A stretch of DNA of 64,000 nt from positions 744,001 through 808,000 of the forward strand of contig JACKLQ010000002.1 in assembly GCA_024235835.1 (NCBI GenBank), given 5' to 3'. This DNA is from Thiobacillus sp. (lineage in GTDB: Bacteria; Pseudomonadota; Gammaproteobacteria; Burkholderiales; Thiobacillaceae). A program made the position numbers and the translations under genes. Positions 17,311 through 26,798 of this stretch are shown here, one piece after another; the stretch's first letter is position 1; the number at the start of each line of letters is the position of its first letter. Under the pieces are notes generated by a model that was given only the letters and a program-made list of their open reading frames with translations, was not told where the DNA came from and made no database searches.

Positions 17311-17461
17311 ATGGCGTTTGCGCATCAATCGGCAAGGGCGATGGCTATGGCGGAAAAACTGCATTGCAATCGCGCACGGGGTCCCACAAGATTGGCTGAA
17401 TAAGTAAACGCTAATACACCAAGGCGGCTGGAGAGAGACCTGACTTGCAAAGGAGCAAGCG

Positions 17462-17599
17462 ATGGGTTGGCTATCTACTTTCTTTGTCGGCCTGGTGGTT
17501 GTGGCCTTCAGCCTGACGGCGCTCGCCTTTATCGCCGTGGCGGTCGTGGTGCTCGGCGAGGCCCTGGTCCTCGCCTTCAGGGCACTTAAAACGCGCTAA
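17462..17599 (+). CDS. Small membrane protein, 45 residues, unknown
   Basis: A short ORF begins [16 protein letters not shown] with AAGGAGCAAGCG directly upstream, a good ribosome binding site. Nearly the whole product is one or two hydrophobic helices and it ends with a basic RALKTR tail. Its stop overlaps the stop of the convergent lipA. No family was recognised. The clear start signal and consistent hydrophobic composition support a real gene, though the small size leaves doubt. Confidence 0.55.
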   Translation: MGWLSTFFVGLVVVAFSLTALAFIAVAVVVLGEALVLAFRALKTR

Positions 17600-18534
17600 T
17601 CCAGCGTCGCCACCCCCACCGCCTGACGGTCGGCATGGTAGCTGGAGCGCACCATGGGGCCGCTGGCCACGTTGCGGAATCCCATTTCCATGGCCAGGCG
17701 CTCGAATTCGGCAAAACCTCCCGGGGTGACGAACCGCTCCACTGGCAAATGATGGGCTGAAGGCTGGAGATATTGGCCGATGGTGATCATGTCCACGTCA
17801 TGGGCACGCAGGTCGGCCATGACCGCCAACGCCTCCTCATCCGTTTCCCCCAGGCCCAGCATGATGCCGGACTTGGTGGGCACGCCCGGTACCCTCTCCT
17901 TGAGCGCCTGCAGCAGCCGGAGGGAATGGGCGTAGTCCGCGCCGGGCCGGCAGGCCTTGTACAGACGGGGCACGGTTTCCAGGTTGTGGTTCATCACGTC
18001 CGGCGGCTCGTTGGCAAGGATGTCCAGGGCCGATTCCAGACGGCCGCGGAAATCCGGGGTGAGAATTTCGATGCGTGTGGCGGGTGAAGCTTCCCGCACG
18101 GCACGGATGCAGGCGGCGAAGTGGGCGGCACCACCGTCCTTCAGGTCATCCCGGTCCACGCTGGTGATGACCACGTATTTGAGGCCCATGGTGGCCACGG
18201 TCTCGGCCAGGTTGCCGGGTTCCTCCGGGTCGGGCGGCAGGGGCTTGCCGTGGCCCACGTCACAGAAGGGGCAGCGGCGGGTGCACAGGTCCCCCAGAAT
18301 CATGAAGGTGGCGCTGCCGTGACGGAAGCATTCCCCCAGGTTGGGACAGGACGCTTCCTCGCAAACGGTGTGCAGCTTGGCCTGGCGCAGGATGGCCTTG
18401 AGCTGGACCACCTCCGGAGAGGTGGGGGCCTGAGCCTTGATCCATGCGGGCAGGCGTGCCCGGGGCCTGGGCACGATCTTGATCGGTATGCGGGCGGTCT
18501 TGGCCTGGCCCTTGTGCAGTTCTCTGTCAGCCAT
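17596..18534 (-). CDS. lipA: Lipoyl synthase LipA
   Basis: The 312-residue radical-SAM enzyme has both cysteine clusters of LipA: the auxiliary cluster [12 protein letters not shown] (about residues 59-70) and the radical-[11 protein letters not shown] (about 86-93). Further motifs are [24 protein letters not shown] and [12 protein letters not shown]. It inserts two sulfurs into octanoyl groups on lipoyl domains. No lipB neighbour is present. Nothing links it to the alternative LipS system of sulfur oxidisers; it looks like the ordinary housekeeping enzyme. Confidence 0.97.
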   Translation of the reverse strand: MADRELHKGQAKTARIPIKIVPRPRARLPAWIKAQAPTSPEVVQLKAILRQAKLHTVCEEASCPNLGECFRHGSATFMILGDLCTRRCPFCDVGHGKPLPPDPEEPGNLAETVATMGLKYVVITSVDRDDLKDGGAAHFAACIRAVREASPATRIEILTPDFRGRLESALDILANEPPDVMNHNLETVPRLYKACRPGADYAHSLRLLQALKERVPGVPTKSGIMLGLGETDEEALAVMADLRAHDVDMITIGQYLQPSAHHLPVERFVTPGGFAEFERLAMEMGFRNVASGPMVRSSYHADRQAVGVATLD

Positions 18535-18560
18535 GGGCCGGGATTCTACCCGGCAGGCTT

Positions 18561-19061
18561 TCAGGTGCCTCCGGGTTGGTCCGTCAGCTGCACATAAAGC
18601 CGGGAAAGGTGCAGCTTGACCCGGGAAGAGGCCCGGGGATATTCACCTGCCTTGAGCTTGTCCGCGGCTCCATCCTTGTCGCCGGCCACGCAGCAGGCCA
18701 GGACATCCCCCGCCGCCAGGTGAAAGCGCATGTGCTCCATCTTCATTTCCTGGAATTCACGCAGGTTGCCGAATTTTTCCCCGCCTACCCCATGGATCCA
18801 CTTGCCCAGCACGCACTGGTCGTCGCGGCAGACCACGTCCACCTTCAGGCCTTCCTCGTTGTCGCCGGCCATGCATTTCTCCAGGCGGACCTTCCAGGCC
18901 ATGTGGGCGTCGATGGCACCCTTGAAGTCCAGGCCGGCGATCTTGCCCGAGTCGGCGTCCTCGGGAAGCACGCTCGGAGTGGCCTGTTCGGATGCCGCGC
19001 TTTCCGGGGCGGCGGTATCCTTGCCGCTGGCCAGGGCCTTGAACCAGTTGAGCAATCCCAT
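18561..19061 (-). CDS. CZB (chemoreceptor zinc-binding) domain protein
   Basis: The 166-residue cytoplasmic protein has a variable N-terminus (residues 1-40) and a CZB domain: [37 protein letters not shown], then MKMEHMRFH. The histidines and cysteine fit the 3His/1Cys zinc site of the family. CZB domains modulate chemoreceptors or diguanylate cyclases in response to zinc or oxidants. This is a stand-alone protein whose partner is unknown. AAGGAGAG precedes the ATG. Confidence 0.8.
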   Translation of the reverse strand: MGLLNWFKALASGKDTAAPESAASEQATPSVLPEDADSGKIAGLDFKGAIDAHMAWKVRLEKCMAGDNEEGLKVDVVCRDDQCVLGKWIHGVGGEKFGNLREFQEMKMEHMRFHLAAGDVLACCVAGDKDGAADKLKAGEYPRASSRVKLHLSRLYVQLTDQPGGT

Positions 19062-19148
19062 GATCTCTCTCCTTCCAACTCGTTGTAACGGGTCACGCCA
19101 ACCCGGCGCCGGTTTTTATAATGACGGCTTTACCAGAGCCTTACTTTA

Positions 19149-20237
19149 ATGCAGCCCCAAGCGACATTGCCGGTGACATTGCTGACCGGTTTTCTCGGCA
19201 GCGGGAAAACCACTCTGTTGAACCACCTGCTTCGCCATGTGCCCCTCACCGCAGTGGTGATGAACGAGTTCGGCGAGATCGGCCTGGACCACCAGCTCCT
19301 GGAAGAGACCCAGGGCCCCCTGGCCCTGCTCTCCGGCGGCTGCGTGTGCTGCCAGGTGGTGGGCTCACTGGCCCCCACCCTCAAGAACCTGGCCATGGGC
19401 CGGGCCGACGGCAAACTGCCTCCCTTCGAGCGGGTCATCATCGAGACCACGGGCATCGCCGACCCGGCCCCCATCCTGGACACCCTGCTCAACGACCGCT
19501 GGATCGCCGCCCGCTTCCGCATGGATGGTGTGGTCACCACCGTGGACACGGTGCTGGGCGGGCAACAGCTGGACAGCTACCCGGAAGCCCTGCGCCAGGT
19601 GGCAGTGGCGGACCGGCTGGTGCTCACCAAGACCGACCTGGCTGCTGCCAGGGATCTGGAGGCACTGCGGGCACGCCTTAAGGTTCTCAATCCCGCCGCC
19701 CCCCAGGTCGTCGCCGTCCGGGGCGAGACGGACTACGACGCCCTGCTCAACCTGGGCCTCTTCAATCCCGCGGACAAGCACCCGGACGTGGCCAGGTGGC
19801 TGGCCCACCAGCGCTACAAGCCCGTGGCCGGCGGCCTGCTGGGCGGCAAGGCCAAGCCTCCCCCGCATGATGACCACATCAGGAGCTTCGGCCTCACCTT
19901 CGACGTGCCCCTGGAGTGGGAAGGCGTCAGCGCCGCCCTGGAGATGCTGTCCGCCTTCCGTGCCAAGCAACTGTTGCGCATGAAGGCCATCGTCGACGTC
20001 CATGGGCGCGACAGGCCCGTGGTGCTCCATGCCGTGCAGCACGTGTTCTATCCGCCGGCGGAACTGGCGGCCTGGCCCGAGGGTGAAGACGGCCCGGATC
20101 GCCGCAGCCGCTTCGTGTTCATCACCGACGGCCTGGAGGAGGAATTCGTGCGGAAACTGCTGGAGGACTTCACCCACGCCGCCGCGGCAGGCACACTGGC
20201 GGCCAATCCCGAAACGCAGACACCCCATCGAGCATGA
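19149..20237 (+). CDS. CobW/COG0523-family G3E GTPase
   Basis: The 362-residue protein has a P-loop ([15 protein letters not shown], about residues 14-28), the metal-binding CVCC motif ([13 protein letters not shown], about 71-83), a switch region ([14 protein letters not shown]), the guanine motif TKTD and a C-terminal CobW domain. The family delivers metals such as zinc, cobalt or iron to client enzymes. It is the first gene of a three-gene cluster with an ATPase and metA; a functional tie to methionine synthesis is only positional. Confidence 0.92.
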   Translation: MQPQATLPVTLLTGFLGSGKTTLLNHLLRHVPLTAVVMNEFGEIGLDHQLLEETQGPLALLSGGCVCCQVVGSLAPTLKNLAMGRADGKLPPFERVIIETTGIADPAPILDTLLNDRWIAARFRMDGVVTTVDTVLGGQQLDSYPEALRQVAVADRLVLTKTDLAAARDLEALRARLKVLNPAAPQVVAVRGETDYDALLNLGLFNPADKHPDVARWLAHQRYKPVAGGLLGGKAKPPPHDDHIRSFGLTFDVPLEWEGVSAALEMLSAFRAKQLLRMKAIVDVHGRDRPVVLHAVQHVFYPPAELAAWPEGEDGPDRRSRFVFITDGLEEEFVRKLLEDFTHAAAAGTLAANPETQTPHRA

Positions 20238-21088
20238 AATTCACCCCCGAATCCTTCCGCGCCTGGGATACCAAGCGCATAACCCTCCTGGGCATGTCCG
20301 GCGTGGGCAAGACCTACATATCCGGCCTGTTGCGCCGCCACGACTGGTTCCATTACTCGGGTGACTATCGCATCGGCACCCGCTACCTGGACGAGCCCAT
20401 CCTGGACCTCATCAAGCAGCAGGCCATGCAGGTGCCCTTCCTCAAGGAACTGCTGCGCAACGACTGGATCGACATCCGCAACAACATCAAGATCCAGGAC
20501 CTGGGGCCCGTCCTGTCCTTCGTGGGCAAGCTGGGCAGCCCGGATTTCGCCGGACTGTCCCTGCCGGAGTTCAGCCGCCGCCAGGCCCTGTACCGGGAAG
20601 GCGAGATCGCCGCCATGAAGGACGTGCCCGAGTTCATCCGCAAGGCCCAGGAGATCTACGGCTACGAGCATTTCGTCAATGACGTGGGCGGCAGCCTGTG
20701 CGAGCTGGAGGACGACTCCGTCATCGACCTCCTGGCGGAACACACCCTCATCCTCTACATCCAGGTAACGACCAGGGAGGAGGAGGACACCCTCATCCGC
20801 CGCGCCCAGAGCGACCCCAAGCCCCTCTACTACCGCCCCGCCTTCCTGGCGGAGCACCTGCCGGTGTACATGGAGGAGAAGGGCCTGGAGTTCGTCGCCC
20901 AGATCGAGCCCAACGACTTCACCCGCTGGGTATTCCCCCGCCTGTTCCATTCCCGGGTGCCCCGCTACGAGGCCATTGCCGGACCCCATGGATACACTGT
21001 CACTTCCCAGGAAGTGGCCCAGGTGAAGAGCGAGGCGGACTTCCTGGCATTGGTGGAAACAGCCATCGCCCGCAAGCAAGGGATCTGA
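20234..21088 (+). CDS. P-loop ATPase of unknown function
   Basis: The 284-residue protein has a Walker A motif ([16 protein letters not shown], about residues 18-33), then kinase-like sequence ([16 protein letters not shown]) and a possible Walker B (LILYIQVTT). The fold looks like a nucleotide kinase or small ATPase, but I do not recognise a characterised family. It overlaps cobW by four bases and ends four bases before metA, so it is cotranscribed with both. Confidence 0.75.
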   Translation: MKFTPESFRAWDTKRITLLGMSGVGKTYISGLLRRHDWFHYSGDYRIGTRYLDEPILDLIKQQAMQVPFLKELLRNDWIDIRNNIKIQDLGPVLSFVGKLGSPDFAGLSLPEFSRRQALYREGEIAAMKDVPEFIRKAQEIYGYEHFVNDVGGSLCELEDDSVIDLLAEHTLILYIQVTTREEEDTLIRRAQSDPKPLYYRPAFLAEHLPVYMEEKGLEFVAQIEPNDFTRWVFPRLFHSRVPRYEAIAGPHGYTVTSQEVAQVKSEADFLALVETAIARKQGI

Positions 21089-21092
21089 GCCT

Positions 21093-22169
21093 ATGCCGCT
21101 AGTCGCCCACAACGACCTGCCCACCCTGCAGCGCCTGAAGGCATCGGGTACCACCATCGTCCTGCCCGAGGCTCGGGCCAGTGAACAGTACATCCGCGAA
21201 CTGCACATCGGCCTGCTGAACATGATGCCGGACGCGGCCCTGGAGGCCACGGAGCGCCAGTTCTTCCGCCTGGTGGGGGAAAGCAACCCCATCGCCCAGT
21301 TCTACGTGCACCCCTTCACCCTGGACGCCATCCCCCGGGGCGAGAAGGCGGCAGCCCACATTGCCCGCTACTACGAGCCCTTCGAAAAGATCCGCGCCGA
21401 GGGCCTGGACGCCCTCATCATCACCGGCGCCAACGTCACTGGCGAGGACTTGTCCCAGGAGCCCTTCTGGGGCCCCCTTGGCGAGGTCATCGACTGGGCC
21501 TGGGACAATGTCACCACCACTCTCCTGTCATGCCTGGCCACCCACGCCGTGCTTCATTTCCGCTACCAGCAGCCCCGGGTGAAGCAGATCAGCAAGCGCT
21601 GGGGCGTTTTTCCCCATCGGTTGGTGGATTCCCGGCACCCCCTGGTGGCGGACGTGAACACCCGCTTCGACGTACCCCATTCCCGCTGGAACGACGTGTC
21701 CCGTGCCCAGTTCGAGGCGGCGGGCCTGCGGGTGCTGGTTGAAAGCGAGGAGGTGGGCGTGCACCTGGCCACCAGCCACGACGGCCTGCGCATGGTGTTC
21801 TTTCAGGGCCATCCCGAGTACGACACCATCTCCCTGCTGAAGGAATTCAAGCGGGATGCCCTGCTTTTTGCCCAGGGCAGGCTGCCGGCCTTCCCGCCAT
21901 TCCCGGAGAATTACGTGCCCCCCCTGGAGCAGGCCATACTGCTGGAGTGGCGGGACCGGCTGCTCCATGCCATGGACCGGGGCCAGCCCCTGCCTGACTT
22001 CCCGGAAGACCTGGTGTCACCACATCTGGACAATACGTGGCACGATACGGGGGAGGCGGTGCTGGGCAACTGGATGGGCTGCATGTATCAGGTGACCCAC
22101 CGGGACAGGCGCAAGCCCTTCATGGATGGCATCGACCCCGACGACCCGTTGGGCCTATATGGGATTTGA
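21093..22169 (+). CDS. metA: MetA-type homoserine O-acyltransferase
   Basis: The 358-residue product matches the HTS/MetA family: LHIGLLNMMPDAALEATERQFFRL-type N-terminus, ALIITGANV, and a class-I glutamine-amidotransferase-like catalytic centre with the nucleophile in LSCLATHAVLHF (near residue 147) and His/Glu in FFQGHPEYD. It activates homoserine with succinyl- or acetyl-CoA in methionine biosynthesis; acyl-donor preference cannot be read from these motifs. It is the last gene of the cobW-ATPase-metA set. Confidence 0.95.
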   Translation: MPLVAHNDLPTLQRLKASGTTIVLPEARASEQYIRELHIGLLNMMPDAALEATERQFFRLVGESNPIAQFYVHPFTLDAIPRGEKAAAHIARYYEPFEKIRAEGLDALIITGANVTGEDLSQEPFWGPLGEVIDWAWDNVTTTLLSCLATHAVLHFRYQQPRVKQISKRWGVFPHRLVDSRHPLVADVNTRFDVPHSRWNDVSRAQFEAAGLRVLVESEEVGVHLATSHDGLRMVFFQGHPEYDTISLLKEFKRDALLFAQGRLPAFPPFPENYVPPLEQAILLEWRDRLLHAMDRGQPLPDFPEDLVSPHLDNTWHDTGEAVLGNWMGCMYQVTHRDRRKPFMDGIDPDDPLGLYGI

Positions 22170-22192
22170 CACTGCCCCGAACATGGCATAAT
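22166..22192 (+). promoter_or_regulatory. Candidate sigma70 promoter of dksA
   Basis: TTGACA at 22166-22171 overlaps the metA stop and is followed after 15 bases by CATAAT (22187-22192). The spacer is two bases short of ideal. The site lies about 50 bp upstream of the dksA start, so it is plausible. Confidence 0.4.
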
Positions 22193-22240
22193 CCGCCGCT
22201 AAATTTCACGCGCAATCGACATTTGGATAGAGGAGGCGAC

Positions 22241-23347
22241 GTGGCTACCGCAGCAAAGAAATCAGCCGGCAAGACCAAGCAATCTCCCGTCAAACCTGTG
22301 GCCAAGGCAGGGAAGGCCGTGAGCGCGAAATCCGTGGCCAAGAAGGCGGCCCTCCCCAAGGCAGCGATTAAAACTGCGAAGCCCGCCGCAAAGCCAGATG
22401 CCAAGCCGTCGCCCAAGAAAACACCCGCCAAGCCTGTGACCAAGCCCGCAGCCAAGCCCGTGGCGAAGAAGGCCACACCGGCCAAGGCCCCGTCCGCGAC
22501 CAAGAAGTCCGCCGTGAAGCCCGTCGCCAAGGCAGCCGCCAACGCAGCCGCCAAGGTCGTGGCCGCCAGGACACCCGCCGCCAAGCCTGTCGCAAAGGCG
22601 GCAAGCAAGCCCGTGGCCAAGAAGCCCGCCGCGAAACCTGTAACCAAAGCGGCCGCGAAACCTGCTACAAAGACGGCCGCCAGCAAGACCACCCAGGCCG
22701 CCGCCAAGCCGGCAATGGCCAAGAAGCCCGCAGCCAAGGCTGCCCCCGTTCAATCCAAGGCGACCAGCGCGGCGCCCGCCAAGGCCAAGCCTGTGGCCAA
22801 GGCTGCCGCGATGCCCGCCACTCCGCTCAAGGCCGCGTCCCACGCTGCCCCCGCGGAGGTCAGCAAACCCAGTGTGCCAGCCATGAAAGCCGTACCCAGC
22901 AAACCCAGCAAGAAACCCGCCGCCAAATCCGACGCAGGCATGCCTGCCAACGATGCCGAACTCCTCGCCATGCCCGAGGACGACTACATGAACGAGGTCC
23001 AACAGGCCTATTTCAAGAACAAGCTCTTGCAGATGCGGGAGGAAATCCTGGAGAACGCCCGGGAGACCGGAGAGCACCTGAAGGAGAATGAGGTCTTCGC
23101 CGATCCCAACGACCGTGCCACGGTGGAAGAGGAGAACATGCTGGAACAGCGGGTGCGGGACCGGGAACGCAAGCTGCTCAAGAAGATCAACGCCTCCCTG
23201 CAGCGCATCGAGGAGGGCGAATACGGCTTCTGCCTGGAAACAGGCGAGCCCATCGGCCTGCCTCGCCTGTTGGCCCGGCCCACCGCCGAGCTTTCCATCG
23301 AGGCCCAGGAAAAGCACGAGCGCCTGGAAAAGCTCTACGCTGACTGA
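22241..23347 (+). CDS. dksA: DksA-family transcription factor with long Ala/Lys/Pro-rich N-terminal extension
   Basis: The GTG at 22241 has AGGAGG at ideal spacing and gives 368 residues. Residues 1 to about 240 are low-complexity Ala-Lys-Pro repeats (AAKPVAKKA-type), like histone H1 or AlgP tails. The last 120 residues are DksA: coiled coil with the tip DPNDRATVEEE (DxxDxA retained), RDRERKLLKKI, then GFCLETGEPIGLPRLLARPT. Only one of four zinc-finger cysteines remains (C...T/S/A pattern). DksA binds the RNA polymerase secondary channel and acts with ppGpp. A long basic tail suggests nucleic acid binding. Confidence 0.9.
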   Translation: MATAAKKSAGKTKQSPVKPVAKAGKAVSAKSVAKKAALPKAAIKTAKPAAKPDAKPSPKKTPAKPVTKPAAKPVAKKATPAKAPSATKKSAVKPVAKAAANAAAKVVAARTPAAKPVAKAASKPVAKKPAAKPVTKAAAKPATKTAASKTTQAAAKPAMAKKPAAKAAPVQSKATSAAPAKAKPVAKAAAMPATPLKAASHAAPAEVSKPSVPAMKAVPSKPSKKPAAKSDAGMPANDAELLAMPEDDYMNEVQQAYFKNKLLQMREEILENARETGEHLKENEVFADPNDRATVEEENMLEQRVRDRERKLLKKINASLQRIEEGEYGFCLETGEPIGLPRLLARPTAELSIEAQEKHERLEKLYAD

Positions 23348-23370
23348 ACCCTCGTTCGGCCTTGCCCGGG

Positions 23371-23400
23371 ACGGCCGCCTTCGCGCGGCCGTTTTGCTTT
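23371..23400 (+). terminator. Terminator after dksA
   Basis: The stem ACGGCCGC / GCGGCCGT with a short loop is followed by TTTGCTTT, 24 bp after the dksA stop codon. Confidence 0.85.
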
Positions 23401-23498
23401 GGTTGAAAAGGCGTGCCCATAATGTGGGCCGATGCCTTGGTGGGATGCGTGCCTGCTCCCGGCAGGGTTCCTGATGCAATGGCCCCCAGGGAGCGGGG

Positions 23499-25418
23499 AT
23501 GATCGACGACGCCAAGACACGGTTCAACAGGTTGAAGGCCAGCGGCATGCTGCCATCGCCCCAGGGCGTGGCCCTGGCGGTGCTGGAGTTGACCCAGCGC
23601 CAGGATGCCAGCATCCAGGACCTGACCCACCTGGTGCAGACGGACCCGGCCATGGCGGGGCGCATCCTGCGCTATGCCAACGCGGTGCATGGCGGCAGCC
23701 TCCGCCACATCGCCTCCCTCTCCCACGCCATCGTCTTCCTGGGCCTGTTCCGGGTGCGCCAGATCGCCCTGGGCTTCTCCCTGGTGGACCACTACCGCAG
23801 CGGCGCCTGCAAGGCCTTCGACTACCTGGGCTACTGGACCGCCTCCCTGGCCACGGGCATCACCGCCCAGCAACTGGCGGCCCAGGCCCAGTGCCCCCCG
23901 GACGAGAGCTTCACCTGCGGCCTGCTGTCCGGCATCGGCCGCCTGGCCCTGGCGACGGTGTTTCCAGCGGAGTACGGCGAGGTGCTGGCCAGGAACCTGG
24001 GGAACCAGGCCCTGCGGCAGGCGGAGGCGGATGACTTCGGCCTGGATCATGCCGCCCTGTCGGCGGAACTGCTGGAAGATTGGGGCCTGCCGGAGATATT
24101 CCACCAGGCCGTGCGCTTCCACGAGTCTCCAGGGGAGTCTCCGTTCCCGGCGGGCTCCCGCACCCAGGCCCTCACCAACACCCTGCACTTCGCCGCCCGG
24201 GTGGGCCAGCTCCTGACCCTGGACGACGCCCAGCGCTGGGAGCGTTTGCCCTCCCTGTACCACGCCGCCGCCCAGGTGGGGCTGGAGGACACCTACGTGC
24301 CGCCCCTGGTGGAAAGCGTGGTGTCCCAGTGGCAGGCCTGGGGCCGGGAGCTGCGCCTGCCCACGCGGGAATTCAACGACATCCGCCAGTTGCTCACCGC
24401 GCCTCCCCCCGGCGGGGACGAGGCCAGCCTGTCCGCCCTGCTGGTGCTGCCCATGCGCATGGCCCTCATCGTGCACAGCCCGGACCTGCTGCGGGGCCTG
24501 GCGGAAACCCTGGATGCCATGGGCCTGGCGGTGGAACTGGCCACGGACAGGGAATCCGCCCTGCACCTGCTGAACCACGGCCAGACCGACGTGATGTTGG
24601 TGGAACTGCCGGACTGCGGCGACCGCTCCTCCAGGGCCCTGCAGGAACTACGCGCCACGGATGGGGGGCGCCAGGCCTACTGCATCGCCCTGATCCCGCC
24701 GGAAGCTGAGGGGGACGTGGCCAAGCTCATGCTGGTGGGCGCCGCCGACTACCTCCTTTTCAACTACACTGAGGCCGCCCTGCTGGCCCGCCTCAATGCC
24801 GCCCAGCGGGTGGTCTCCCTCCAGGGGGCGGTGCGAGCCGAGCGGGAGACGGTGATCCGATCCTCCGGGGAATGGGCCCGCAGCAACCGGCGCCTGCTCC
24901 AGGAGGCCCTCACCGATCCCCTCACCGGCCTGCACAACCGTCGCTATGGACTGGACCGGCTGCGCCAGGAATGGTCCTTTGCCCTGCACAGCGATGCCCC
25001 CCTGTCCTGCCTCATGCTGGACATCGACCATTTCAAGCGCATCAATGACCAGCGCGGCCACGATGCCGGGGACGTGGTGCTGGCCCAGGTGGCACGCCTC
25101 ATCGAGGGCAGCTGCCGCAAGAACGACGTGGTGTTCCGCTACGGCGGCGAGGAATTCTGCATCGTCAGCCCGGGCACCCCGCCCCGGGAGGCCCTGCAGC
25201 TGGCGGAACGCATCGTCGGCGCCATCCGCCACGCCCGCTTCGGCAAGGACTCCGATCCCTTCCAGGTCACCATCAGCGTGGGCGTGGCATCCCGGGTACC
25301 GGGGCACGCCACCGACGTGGACAGCCTGGTGGCCCAGGCCGACCAGGCCCTGTACGCAGCCAAGAAGGCCGGGCGGGACCAGGTCATGGCCGCCTGGCGC
25401 CGGGAGGCCGGGGCCTGA
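23499..25418 (+). CDS. HDOD - degenerate receiver - GGDEF protein (diguanylate cyclase)
   Basis: The 639-residue protein has an HDOD domain at about residues 15-215 (SGMLPSPQGVALAVLELTQR; LSHAIVFLGLFRVRQIALGF), a receiver-like domain at about 317-430 in which the usual phospho-aspartate strand reads LVELPD, and a GGDEF domain at about 465-635. The cyclase site GGEEF (near residue 549) is intact and an inhibitory-site RxxD (RKND) lies five residues before it. It is predicted to make cyclic-di-GMP with product inhibition. HDOD may gate activity. Confidence 0.88.
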   Translation: MIDDAKTRFNRLKASGMLPSPQGVALAVLELTQRQDASIQDLTHLVQTDPAMAGRILRYANAVHGGSLRHIASLSHAIVFLGLFRVRQIALGFSLVDHYRSGACKAFDYLGYWTASLATGITAQQLAAQAQCPPDESFTCGLLSGIGRLALATVFPAEYGEVLARNLGNQALRQAEADDFGLDHAALSAELLEDWGLPEIFHQAVRFHESPGESPFPAGSRTQALTNTLHFAARVGQLLTLDDAQRWERLPSLYHAAAQVGLEDTYVPPLVESVVSQWQAWGRELRLPTREFNDIRQLLTAPPPGGDEASLSALLVLPMRMALIVHSPDLLRGLAETLDAMGLAVELATDRESALHLLNHGQTDVMLVELPDCGDRSSRALQELRATDGGRQAYCIALIPPEAEGDVAKLMLVGAADYLLFNYTEAALLARLNAAQRVVSLQGAVRAERETVIRSSGEWARSNRRLLQEALTDPLTGLHNRRYGLDRLRQEWSFALHSDAPLSCLMLDIDHFKRINDQRGHDAGDVVLAQVARLIEGSCRKNDVVFRYGGEEFCIVSPGTPPREALQLAERIVGAIRHARFGKDSDPFQVTISVGVASRVPGHATDVDSLVAQADQALYAAKKAGRDQVMAAWRREAGA

Positions 25419-25420
25419 AC

Positions 25421-26707
25421 ATGGGGGTGGCTCGACCCTGGGGCGCCTTGTTCCTCGCCTGGCTGTTCGCCCTGGCGGCATGGTGGCCCGCCCAGGCCGA
25501 CGCCCAGGTCCCCCATGCCTGGGTGGAACCGGGCGCCTCGGGTCGCCCCGACGTGCACCTCTATTTCTTCTGGTCGGCCCGCTGTCCCCACTGTCTTGAG
25601 GCCAGGCCCCACGTGGAGGCCCTGTCCGGCCAGCATCCCTGGATCCGGGTCCATTCCCTGGAGATCAGCACTTCCCAGGCAAACCTGCGTCGCTATGTGG
25701 ACATGGCCGCGAGCCTGGGCCAGGAGGCCCGCTCCGTGCCGGCCTTCATCTACTGCGGCCACATGCATACGGGCTGGCACGCAGTGGAGACCTCGGGCGC
25801 CGACCTGGTGGCGGGCCTTGGGGCCTGCCGGGAACAGGCAGCCCAGGGTCGGCTGGTCACCGGGCCCGGACTGGCGGAGCCCCCCCTGCGCCTGCCCCTG
25901 CTGGGTGAGCTGGACACCGCCAAGCTGTCCCTGCCCGTGCTCACGGTGCTCATCGCCGCCATGGACGCCTTCAACCCCTGCGCCTTCTTCGTGCTGCTGT
26001 TCCTGCTTTCCCTGCTGGCGCACCAGCAGGACCGGCGCCGCATGCTGGTCATCGGCGGCGTGTTCGTGCTGTTCTCGGGCCTCATGTATTTCGCCTTCAT
26101 GGCCGCCTGGCTGGGGCTGTTCCGGGTCATGGGCAGCCTGCCCTGGGTGACTGCCGGCGCGGGGGCGCTGGCGGCCGTCATGGGGGTCGTCAACGTCAAG
26201 GATTTCTTCGCCTTCCGCCAGGGCGTCACCCTGTCCATTCCCGAGTCCCGCAAGGCGGACATCTTCCGGCGTGGGCGCGCCATCCTGGCCGCCGGCAATT
26301 TCCCCGCCATGCTGGTGGCCACGGTGCTGCTGGCCGTGGCTGCCAACTTCTACGAACTGTTGTGCACGGCCGGCTTCCCCATGGTCTACGCCCGCCTGCT
26401 GACCCTGCACGCGCCTTCCGGAGCGGGCCATTTCCTGTACCTGGCTTTGTACAACCTGGTCTACGTGCTGCCCCTGCTGGCCATCGTCCTGGCCTTCGTC
26501 GGCACCATGGGGGCGCGCAAGCTCAGCGAGTGGGAGGGCCGGCTGCTGAAGCTGTTGTCCGGCCTGATGATGCTGGGCCTGGGCTTGCTCCTGCTGGCGG
26601 CGCCGGAACGTCTTGGAAACCTCTGGTTGGCCCTGGGCCTGATGGCCGGGGCGGGCGGGCTCACCTGGCTGGCGGCCCGCCTGACCCGCGACAAGCGGCT
26701 TATGTAG
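25421..26707 (+). CDS. Thioredoxin-like domain fused to CcdA/DsbD-type membrane domain
   Basis: The 428-residue protein has a signal peptide, a periplasmic thioredoxin-like domain with SARCPHCLEARP (Cys55, Cys58), and from about residue 170 a membrane domain of six or more helices beginning DAFNPCAFFVLLFLLSLL. The NPC element is typical of CcdA/DsbD cores. A second membrane cysteine is in ELLCTAGFP. Electrons would pass from cytoplasmic thioredoxin across the membrane. Domain order (thioredoxin first) is opposite to the gamma domain of DsbD. The start lies two bases after the preceding stop. Confidence 0.82.
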   Translation: MGVARPWGALFLAWLFALAAWWPAQADAQVPHAWVEPGASGRPDVHLYFFWSARCPHCLEARPHVEALSGQHPWIRVHSLEISTSQANLRRYVDMAASLGQEARSVPAFIYCGHMHTGWHAVETSGADLVAGLGACREQAAQGRLVTGPGLAEPPLRLPLLGELDTAKLSLPVLTVLIAAMDAFNPCAFFVLLFLLSLLAHQQDRRRMLVIGGVFVLFSGLMYFAFMAAWLGLFRVMGSLPWVTAGAGALAAVMGVVNVKDFFAFRQGVTLSIPESRKADIFRRGRAILAAGNFPAMLVATVLLAVAANFYELLCTAGFPMVYARLLTLHAPSGAGHFLYLALYNLVYVLPLLAIVLAFVGTMGARKLSEWEGRLLKLLSGLMMLGLGLLLLAAPERLGNLWLALGLMAGAGGLTWLAARLTRDKRLM

Positions 26708-26798
26708 CCCGGAGGAGCGTCGCGAGTCCGGGACAAGGATACACACAGCCCCTGGAGCCGTTACGCTCCTTCAGGCTGGAGGAGCGCCCCACGGATGG

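Noticed and set aside
17596..18534. LipA as part of an sHdr-LbpA sulfur oxidation cluster
   Set aside because: No hdr-like, lbpA or lipS/T genes are adjacent, and the protein is an ordinary LipA with both canonical clusters.
22037..22240. In-frame upstream extension of dksA into metA
   Set aside because: It overlaps metA by over 130 bp in another frame, while the GTG at 22241 has an ideal AGGAGG.
22241..22970. Minus-strand Ala/Gly/Leu-rich frames opposite the DksA tail
   Set aside because: They are antisense shadows of the Ala/Lys repeat; the plus-strand frame has the start signal and the DksA domain.
26708..26798. Terminator between the thioredoxin-CcdA gene and pilU
   Set aside because: A GGAGC/GCTCC stem is present but short, without a T-run in either direction, so it is not called.
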